Source: a virus. Taken from it: 20,300 bases of DNA. Each line of letters begins with the position of its first letter. Position 1 is the first letter of the stretch. The notes under the pieces were generated by a model. That model was not told the DNA's origin. It saw nothing but the letters and a program-made list of their open reading frames with translations, and did not search any database. The position numbers and the translations under genes are program-made. This document shows positions 15,001 through 20,300 of this stretch, one piece after another. The DNA is taken from IMG/VR virus record IMGVR_UViG_3300030090_006578, positions 1 through 20,300 of that record; one strand, written 5' to 3'.

Positions 15001-17056
15001 GATTAATTATCTTGCTTATATTGATGAATTTATGGATCAAAACGAGTTTGATATTTTTTCTGGAAACCACGAAGTAAAAATTAGTCAAACCGAAAGACGT
15101 TTAAGTTATAATAAACTCAAAAAAGCGTGCAAAAAAGACAAAATAAAATTATTGAAAGAAAAAAATATTTCTGCAATTGATGACGAAAAAAAATTATTAG
15201 TTAGCTCTTTAATGAAAGGTTTAATCGAACAAGATAAAGTATATTATATTAATCAAGATTACGATGAAATTAGAGACTTTGCGGCTGCAGGACCCTTTTT
15301 CTCAGCAGCCTCGACAGCACAGGTTATGACGAATGAAGAACTTAATCAATCTCTTGGGACCTCTATTGATAGCGCTTTACAGAAATATAGTACAATTAAT
15401 GCTGAGGACAGCCTTGATAAAGTGCGCGTGGGCTTGATGGCGGTTGATCCTAATCAGGTATCTATACCGTTTTTTTATGTTTCTGATTTGTTAGATTATA
15501 TTTTGCAAACTCTTTCTAAATCATTAAGAGAAATTGGCAATAAATTGTCTGCGAAAGTTGGCGTATCGCCAATTGATGTGAAAGAATATATCAGCGACAA
15601 AGAAGAGGCCCTTGAGAAAGCGAAAGAGACCCTGAAATCCCAGCAGCTCGCAGCAGCCGCCGCTGAGGTCATCCCAGAGAACCCTTTGGCTTCGGTTTCC
15701 ACACCAGATCTCGGGCTCAGCGACCTCACGCTTTCCGCTCTTCCAGGAAGCTCTTTGGCTTCAGTTTCCGCTGCTGGAAGCCTTGATCGAAGTCTCTTGC
15801 CTGAAGAACTGCGTTTTCCAGAATATGAATCTAGTTTAGATAGTGCGGCCGACAGCCTTACAACAACTACACCGGCCACAGAGAAGTTCAATACTGCGCT
15901 TGCAGGCCATACCAAAGCGAAAATTGAAGAAAAAGAGAAAGAACTAGAAACTTTAAAAACAAGAGAGGGGGCTGCAGAACTTGCGATCGCTAGACAAAAA
16001 GCTTCGGGTGGCGTTGGAGAAGGGTTTGATCCCTGCGAAATGATGGAAGAGGCTGTTAAATATAAAAGGTTGGCAAAAGAATTTTCAAAGTTTAGATTAG
16101 TATTGGGTCCGGTTGAAATTTTTGATGTTAAAAACGACATTTCAGCTCACACAATCAATATTGGAGATTTTCCAATATCAGTAAAATACTTTGTTGAGTT
16201 TTTAACTGAAAAGTTAGCTAAAAAGCAAGAGTCAACATATTCGATTGCCAATTTTTGTAACGATTTTTTCAATAACTTAATAAGAAACTTTTTAAATGAC
16301 GATTCGTGTTTTACCGGCGTCAATAGCTCACTAAAAGTATCCTTAAACGCTGCTTCTGTGACTGCTTATTCTACCGATAGCACTAGTGATACAATCACAC
16401 AATTAGCACGTAAGATTGATGCCAGAAGATTTACAATAGACCAAATCAAATCCAGTTCAAGAAGAATTTTAAACACGTCTGGCAATCGCGATTCTGACAC
16501 AGCTGCCGGATTTGCTAGCGAGTTTAATTATTTAATGTTCTTCGCCGGCAGAACAAAACCTACTACTGATATGAAGGGCAACAAATCTTCCGATTCGGCA
16601 AAAGGAATCATGCATTATGAGCTTGGTCGAGATAGAGGAATTGTAAAAAACATTAAATTAACAAAAACTCAAACACCGGGACTACAAGAAGTTAGATTTG
16701 AACAAGACGGTTATGATGGATTAAGGCAGCTTAGAGTTGTATACGATGTCAATATTGATACGTATGCTGATGTGCATGCGTATCCGGGAACATATATTTT
16801 TGTTAATCCCATCACATTTGCCCCTACCAGTAATCTGACGCCGTGCGATCCTATGAACTTGACTGAATATGGTATTGGCGGGTACTATATGATTGTTTCT
16901 TCGGAACATCAATTTGCACCGGGCACAGCTAACACTAAAATATTTGCTAAATGGGTGAACGAAATTTCTGGAAAAGGTCCAAAGTGTTCAGAGTTGGCCG
17001 GCGGAAAACGACTGAGGAAGTGTAAAGCAGGAGCTGATCCATTAAGAGGAGGATGA
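12047..17056 (+). CDS. Giant baseplate / hub structural protein (1669 aa)
   Basis: Probably the central baseplate protein. Three zones can be read. (1) Residues 1 to about 640: rich in Trp, Tyr, Ser, His and Cys (CDVLNS, GKCQTG, GACHNV, FFCSNE, GNCNNY), unlike anything I recognise. (2) Residues about 760-1005: SKSPYAFMNALAVGG, ISNLQPMISLYKIEFDPETN, and AELKIFSNSFDELLQMR with VDLALKTS, resembling the hub-type domains of marine T4-like phages. (3) Residues about 1338-1655: VLGPVEIFDVKN, QEVRFEQDGYDGLRQLRVVY, IFVNPITFAPTS, GIGGYYMIVSSEHQF, which read as a gp27/gpD-like hub strand set. Zones 2 and 3 are separated by an Ala/Ser/Leu-rich linker (about 1185-1252) of markedly higher GC and a coiled coil (about 1282-1325). 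The C-terminus is basic. It starts at ATG 12047 with a weak GGGG site, three bases after the previous gene. Confidence 0.6.
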   Translation: MADEVIENLAAAEKGVAESVDAMIEKLPDCMKKLHRDWEALQTAWADWNELMHVTYKKSSSGTSKYIDKYNFKLHWLPFNKMTSWLSTGMANLTAQMGKMPSASDVAGLENLPSGQINSYWDTIKAANHYSAFDYLNIAMRTTSDYSWNCKGTLAGELQPKPTINTSQLGKQVANSGGANSYYIYKPATITADYSDVGFSYGSDYLGTHPYMWWEDPVMKLSVSEAGGGTALTQKLTEQVKTDGWATRTQYSCDVLNSVMSTAGMVRHKFTETDKEGGGKCQTGMSKKWDFTRHKTGACHNVSENHHTSENVNNPTHAQFSTIHFWKTYVGRFFNSEGAYKKLTEESSYYASSDLDSDHTYLSLAGLSMWENSWILPAFLIGNFNKMEPLYFFCSNEKHEQMYNSYSTRYRMVEEYGNCNNYLPGSFYKRSGPVWTEYDANANSRGLTSFTGAHAWLKSGYTYVGHDGTGGIGSSGGVYNANRIEFDHGYTSFKDKPYDGFVFGKQAQWFNRDTGQYESGGKWTTSPLEDLVTIYFQLKKAFWDMRDSVGCILNLDVDILESKSDLALVADDVVNDPKATSDQKEKAREALKNLKETDDVARLSSTFNKNLIFREQCFLMAYLPNLSKYHKTISAAGIAGKPTEITVAKAAITAKVTDEAFALIAEVDEELALVASDLSVGPTYVDVADEYLGTGAGAAAIAQNPALVDDVMGNVLEMTLGEGTVDKLKSFGVPVEIEYLGTMAEDIVEKENIIHRKPLPTSDSNASILLDSKSPYAFMNALAVGGTQTFLHNLSVDEISNLQPMISLYKIEFDPETNEEVPIKLVFDSFANTKTPQPVETLLQNKDKRGFGTGIQSFNFTYAGSNPFAVKKSIRAELKIFSNSFDELLQMRDNKYRYVDLALKTSNTGVDSACIDTHLNLQNENMAKLNFRLRAIVGWQLPAGQKSSNFSSNLTKAIEDSFVTLNLVPTVHDFDFDDMGRVVFTINYLAYIDEFMDQNEFDIFSGNHEVKISQTERRLSYNKLKKACKKDKIKLLKEKNISAIDDEKKLLVSSLMKGLIEQDKVYYINQDYDEIRDFAAAGPFFSAASTAQVMTNEELNQSLGTSIDSALQKYSTINAEDSLDKVRVGLMAVDPNQVSIPFFYVSDLLDYILQTLSKSLREIGNKLSAKVGVSPIDVKEYISDKEEALEKAKETLKSQQLAAAAAEVIPENPLASVSTPDLGLSDLTLSALPGSSLASVSAAGSLDRSLLPEELRFPEYESSLDSAADSLTTTTPATEKFNTALAGHTKAKIEEKEKELETLKTREGAAELAIARQKASGGVGEGFDPCEMMEEAVKYKRLAKEFSKFRLVLGPVEIFDVKNDISAHTINIGDFPISVKYFVEFLTEKLAKKQESTYSIANFCNDFFNNLIRNFLNDDSCFTGVNSSLKVSLNAASVTAYSTDSTSDTITQLARKIDARRFTIDQIKSSSRRILNTSGNRDSDTAAGFASEFNYLMFFAGRTKPTTDMKGNKSSDSAKGIMHYELGRDRGIVKNIKLTKTQTPGLQEVRFEQDGYDGLRQLRVVYDVNIDTYADVHAYPGTYIFVNPITFAPTSNLTPCDPMNLTEYGIGGYYMIVSSEHQFAPGTANTKIFAKWVNEISGKGPKCSELAGGKRLRKCKAGADPLRGG
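15601..15780 (+). other. GC-rich, repeat-bearing linker inside giant baseplate gene
   Basis: Counting by hand, the three 60-base rows 15601-15780 contain 35, 35 and 34 G+C (about 58%), against 15 of 60 at 15481-15540 and 17 of 60 at 16201-16260. Within it CTTTGGCTTCGGTTTCC (15684-15700) recurs as CTTTGGCTTCAGTTTCC (15753-15769), in frame, 69 bases apart, encoding the repeated peptide (P/S)LASVS. It encodes an Ala/Ser/Leu/Pro-rich flexible segment. The reading frame is intact throughout. Confidence 0.7.
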
Positions 17057-17057
17057 A

Positions 17058-18305
17058 ATGGGGTTTTATAAAAAATCAAATGTAGATAAAGTATCCAATT
17101 TATATTATGAAAGATTTTTGTATACTGAATTTATGAAAGACTTAAATCAAAATAATATTATAAATTTTTATTTTGGAGAAAAATACTTGTTCGGAAGAAT
17201 CGATCACTATTCAACACCAATTGTGCTAAGAGATTTGAATTCTATGAAAAGCTTAAACAACCCAGCAGATACATCCTCTAAAGTTAGAGTCGTCAATTTT
17301 GTTGCAGATGCCTTTAATGATTTTAGTAAAGACTTTCAAAGATGTTTAATCAAAGGACAGATTAGCCCCTCAGACAAATACTTGTCGGAGATAAAAGTCT
17401 ACAAAGCCTATCAAAATCCATATCTTCTTTATAAAAAATACATTAAAGATTTTATCAATAGCATAGACAAATCAATAAAATCTGACAATATTCTTTTTAA
17501 AGATTTCGATCGGTTCGCTAATATATTTATTGATATTTTAACTAGAGGCGAGGGCGTATCTCGATATCCGTTTACGACATCTGCGTATATAAAAAGCCGG
17601 CTATGCCCGATGAACGTATCTGGGCTTGTTATTGAAATTGCTGACGAAAGCTTTTCTGATGACGATAATAAAGTTGAACAATTTGTCAAAAGCCCAAACT
17701 TTCAATTTTACTTACAAGCTTGCAACAATCACGGTTTCATGGTCGATATGAATGCGCCATGGCGAATGGTTGCTGACATAGGAACACCCGTCATGCGCGC
17801 CCGCGCTGCTGAATATAGCCTTACGAAGCCAAATAATCCAGTCGGCTTTTTAATATCATCGTTTTATGTTAATGAATACAGCAACTGTTATGATAAGTTT
17901 AAAAGACATCTTTATCAAATTTATAATTTAACAAAGCCAACCGCAATTCCAATCACTAATTATTGTGAAAATGGTGTTAGAAAAACAACGCTTTCGTATC
18001 CTGTTTCCTACGGAACGTATGAAAATTTTTTGTTAAAAGTTCCAGAAGAGCAGTTGCTAGAGATGTATTTTATGGTTAGATTTTACGAAGAGGAGTCTCA
18101 TTTTTCTGATGTTGAAAAGAAACACTTGATGAGGGAATTAATTAAATATTATCGCGCCAATAGATTAAGCACCACTTTGTTTATTTTTGAAAGAATTTTA
18201 AATAAAACATTTGACTATGTGGGCTCAATAACGTATATTATTAAGAACAGCGAACAACACGAAGAAGAGGCTAGCCAAGCCGGAATTATTGGAGGTGGTT
18301 ATTGA
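17058..18305 (+). CDS. Unrecognised phage protein, possibly virion-associated
   Basis: I do not recognise this 415-residue protein. It is rich in Tyr, Phe, Lys and Asn, with no signal peptide or membrane segment. Notable segments are YYERFLYTEFMKDLNQNNII and FYFGEKYLFGRIDHYSTPIV near the N-terminus, PFTTSAYIKSRLCPMNVSGL (about 173-192) followed by an acidic stretch, NFQFYLQACNNHGFMVDMNA then PWRMVADIGTP (about 214-245), and a helical C-terminus ending in a Gly-rich tail (GIIGGGY). The strong GAGGAGG site (17046-17052) overlaps the end of the baseplate gene, and the polymerase gene overlaps its stop by 4 bases. Position suggests a baseplate or tail-associated component, but the neighbour downstream is enzymatic, so the role is open. 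Confidence 0.55.
   Translation: MGFYKKSNVDKVSNLYYERFLYTEFMKDLNQNNIINFYFGEKYLFGRIDHYSTPIVLRDLNSMKSLNNPADTSSKVRVVNFVADAFNDFSKDFQRCLIKGQISPSDKYLSEIKVYKAYQNPYLLYKKYIKDFINSIDKSIKSDNILFKDFDRFANIFIDILTRGEGVSRYPFTTSAYIKSRLCPMNVSGLVIEIADESFSDDDNKVEQFVKSPNFQFYLQACNNHGFMVDMNAPWRMVADIGTPVMRARAAEYSLTKPNNPVGFLISSFYVNEYSNCYDKFKRHLYQIYNLTKPTAIPITNYCENGVRKTTLSYPVSYGTYENFLLKVPEEQLLEMYFMVRFYEEESHFSDVEKKHLMRELIKYYRANRLSTTLFIFERILNKTFDYVGSITYIIKNSEQHEEEASQAGIIGGGY
18291..18295 (+). promoter_or_regulatory. Ribosome binding site supporting a TTG start of the polymerase
   Basis: GGAGG lies six bases before TTG 18302, which overlaps the previous stop as TTGA. This is a standard coupling arrangement and makes TTG the likely start. 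Confidence 0.6.
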
Positions 18306-19477
18306 TATTCCAGGCACTTGACGACAAGTCAGAATGTATTGGAATTTATGCTGACGGCAAATTGTCGTTTGAAAATTTTCCAGAAAATTTAACAAAGACG
18401 TGGCGCTACAGCGCATCCATCACAGATCCATCGGTAGAGTACGCCTGGATACGCGCTGGAGGGCGCAATATTACCGATTGCTGCCCTGAAGATTTATGTA
18501 ATGAACTTCAGGCTACAATAAGAAAAATGAAGGCTTATTTAAAGTCATTTAAGATTGCCAAGGTCAATATGGCTGACCATTGCGTGTTTGATTTGATTCC
18601 TCACGATTTTCTTGTGCAGTTCTGCGAGATTAAAAATAAAATTACAGAACATGTGTTTGAAACCTACGAAAAGCCAAACAATTACGAACACCTAGATGGC
18701 GTTTACAAGCTTCTTCATAAGATCCGTTATCAGAAATTAAATCTTAACAGCGATGATTGCAAGCATTTGTTTTATTCTTCGATGAATCGTCAAAAGATTC
18801 AAGAATTAATGAAAAACTATAGACGTATTGATTATAATATGTTCGGGACTGTCACAGGTAGGCTGTCTACTCATCCTGAGTCATTTCCTATATTGAACAT
18901 CAAAAAAGATTTGCGCCGACTTATCAAGCCTCATAATGACTTAATGATGAGCCTTGATTATAATGGAGCCGAGATCCGCACGCTGTTAGATTTGTGCGGT
19001 CAGCAGCAGCCTGAATATGACATTCATGAATGGAATGTACAGAACGTCATTAACGATCTTACGATGACGCGAGAAGAGGCAAAGTTATATTTCTTTGCAT
19101 GGCTTTATAATCCTGAATCAAACGATATTGAATCAAGCTACTATGATCGTGAAAAAGTTCTTGACAAATATTATAAAAACGGATACATTCACACACCATA
19201 CGGGCGCAAAATCAAGGTGGAACAGAGAAAGGCTTTGAATTACTTAATCCAAAGTACAACTGCAGATCGCGTGCTAGAAAAAGCTGTGTTGATTGATAAA
19301 ATGCTTGAGGGCAAAAAGTCATTTATTTCACATATTGTTCATGATGAAATTGTAATTGATTATAGTGATGAGGAGCGCAATATGGTAATCGGTATCCGAG
19401 ATATTTTTGAAGATGGCTACTTGGCTAATGTGCGAGCCGGTAAAGATTATTACAATTTAAATGAGTTAAAGTTATGA
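18302..19477 (+). CDS. Minimal family A DNA polymerase (palm/fingers only)
   Basis: Template-directed DNA polymerase of the Pol I (A) family, by motif. TGRLS (185-189) precedes the NIKKDLRRLIKP stretch. Motif A is D219-YNGA-E224-IR, matching DYSQIELR with catalytic Asp and steric-gate Glu. Motif B is R257-EEA-K261-LYF-F265-AWL-Y269, matching the spacing of Pol I R754, K758, F762 and Y766. TPYGRK and Q317-STTAD follow; motif C is H347-D348-E349. All catalytic positions are kept. At 391 residues it is far shorter than a Klenow fragment (about 605): the finger helices after motif B are cut down (about 78 residues to motif C rather than about 115). The first 180 residues show no recognisable 3'-5' exonuclease motifs. 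It starts at TTG with GGAGG six bases upstream, overlapping the previous stop by 4 bases, and its own stop overlaps the next ATG. An exonuclease could be encoded elsewhere as a split polymerase. Confidence 0.82.
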   Translation: MIFQALDDKSECIGIYADGKLSFENFPENLTKTWRYSASITDPSVEYAWIRAGGRNITDCCPEDLCNELQATIRKMKAYLKSFKIAKVNMADHCVFDLIPHDFLVQFCEIKNKITEHVFETYEKPNNYEHLDGVYKLLHKIRYQKLNLNSDDCKHLFYSSMNRQKIQELMKNYRRIDYNMFGTVTGRLSTHPESFPILNIKKDLRRLIKPHNDLMMSLDYNGAEIRTLLDLCGQQQPEYDIHEWNVQNVINDLTMTREEAKLYFFAWLYNPESNDIESSYYDREKVLDKYYKNGYIHTPYGRKIKVEQRKALNYLIQSTTADRVLEKAVLIDKMLEGKKSFISHIVHDEIVIDYSDEERNMVIGIRDIFEDGYLANVRAGKDYYNLNELKL

Positions 19478-20300
19478 TTTCGATCGTTGGTCTTGGTAAC
19501 GCTGCATCGCGTATTGCTGAGAAATTTAAGCAAACAAAAAACTATAATGTTTATCTATTGAATAGTGATATTGAAAGAAAAACAAAGTATAAATTTAAAC
19601 TTAAATCTTTCGAAACTCCTGAAGAGTATGAAGAGAACATTCCAGACGTTAAGAAATTTTTTCAAAATATAGATGAACACATACAGTTTATAATCGTTGG
19701 CTCCTCTTATAGTTCAAACTATTCGCTCGGTGTTCTTGAACAGCTGAAAGACAAAAAAGTAGATGTTTTCTATGTTCAGCCTGATACTGAACTGATGACA
19801 GGCATACCGAAGCTTTTAGATAAGGTCGTATTTAGCATCTTGCAGGAGTATGCACGCTCAGGGTTGTTGAATTCATTTACTGCAATTTCAAACGCTATGG
19901 TAGAAAAGTCTATTGGAAATATTCCAATCAAAACTTACTATGAAAAGATAAACGAATCTATCTTTTCTACAATTCATTATATTAATTATTTTAATCATGC
20001 AGAGCCAGAGATAGGGATGACCTCCAAGCCGCTTGAAATAAATCGCATTAGGACTTATGGGATTTTAAATGTAAAAAATCTTCAAGAAAAATGGCTTTTT
20101 GAGCTTGACATGGAGCGCGACCTGTGTTATTATTTATGTATCAATAAGGACAGATTAGAAAACGAAGGAGGATTGCATAAAAAAATTGTTGATATGCTTA
20201 AAAGTAAACCAAAAAATGCATTTCGACGTATATCTTATGCAATTTATGAAACAGAATATAAAGATTTTGGGCTTTGCGTTGCCCACACTAACGCAATTCA
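19474..20300 (+). CDS. Partial gene: possible tubulin/FtsZ-like nucleotide-binding protein
   Basis: The gene starts at ATG 19474, overlapping the polymerase stop as ATGA, and stays open to the window edge (275 codons seen). It opens with a beta strand and Gly loop, MISIVGLGNAASRIAEKF, then YNVYLLNSD, as in FtsZ (GVGG.G.NA..., then 'aiNTD'). After an acidic stretch comes FIIVGSSYSSNYSLGVLEQL and then VDVFYVQPDTELMTG, at the place of the FtsZ GGGTGTG loop and the following 'vvTkPF.fEG'. FTAISNAMVE (N140) and YYEKINESIFSTIHYI then resemble the T6 loop and helix H7. The glycine signature itself is not kept, so GTPase activity is uncertain. A generic Rossmann-fold protein is the main alternative. 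The family link is inference from layout, not a search. Confidence 0.4.
   Translation, partial: MISIVGLGNAASRIAEKFKQTKNYNVYLLNSDIERKTKYKFKLKSFETPEEYEENIPDVKKFFQNIDEHIQFIIVGSSYSSNYSLGVLEQLKDKKVDVFYVQPDTELMTGIPKLLDKVVFSILQEYARSGLLNSFTAISNAMVEKSIGNIPIKTYYEKINESIFSTIHYINYFNHAEPEIGMTSKPLEINRIRTYGILNVKNLQEKWLFELDMERDLCYYLCINKDRLENEGGLHKKIVDMLKSKPKNAFRRISYAIYETEYKDFGLCVAHTNAI

Noticed and set aside
15496-16140. Long open frame on the - strand (214 codons)
   Set aside because: Lies entirely within the giant baseplate gene over the GC-rich linker; Ser-rich low-complexity translation, no ribosome site, and the + strand frame is clearly coding.

Overview
The window is a late (virion morphogenesis) segment of a tailed phage with a contractile tail, related to the T4 superfamily. 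All genes lie on the + strand, are tightly packed, and often overlap or are separated by only a few bases. The DNA is AT-rich, with strong Shine-Dalgarno sites and some TTG starts. The identification rests on recognisable T4 gp13, gp14, gp15, gp18 (sheath), gp19 (tube), gp26/gp51-type and gp53/LysM-type signatures in conserved order. No integrase, tRNA, IS element or CRISPR array was seen, and the host cannot be named from this sequence.

Layout. 1-77: a terminator-like hairpin and leader. 78-2754: neck and tail-completion module (gp13-, gp14- and gp15-like). 2863-6577: an enlarged tail sheath and the tail tube. 6611-7703: a gp26/gp51-type protein with two CxxC pairs, then a small conserved-looking frame that has no ATG, GTG or TTG start upstream of its body and joins the previous gene across a run of seven T, which suggests programmed frameshifting. 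7767-10583: tape measure protein. 10596-17056: tail-tube-cap-like protein, a small LysM/gp53-like protein and a giant 1669-residue baseplate/hub protein. 17058-18305: an unrecognised protein. 18302-19477: a very short family A DNA polymerase. 19474 to the window end: the start of a protein with a Rossmann-like opening and a tubulin/FtsZ-like layout.

How the genes work together. The neck proteins cap the filled head and the gp15-like protein finishes the tail end that joins it. The tube polymerises on the baseplate to a length set by the tape measure, assisted by the gp26/chaperone pair. The sheath assembles around the tube, and the cap, LysM and giant hub proteins build the baseplate. The last two genes do not look structural: a replication-type enzyme and a possible cytomotive or nucleotide-binding protein are translationally coupled (4-base overlaps) to the end of the baseplate cluster.

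The items most worth following up are the T7 frameshift site (7451-7457), the minimal polymerase with intact catalytic motifs, the tubulin-like partial gene, the giant hub protein with an unassigned N-terminal third and a sharply GC-rich linker, and a recurring ACTAWTTA element in the larger intergenic gaps.
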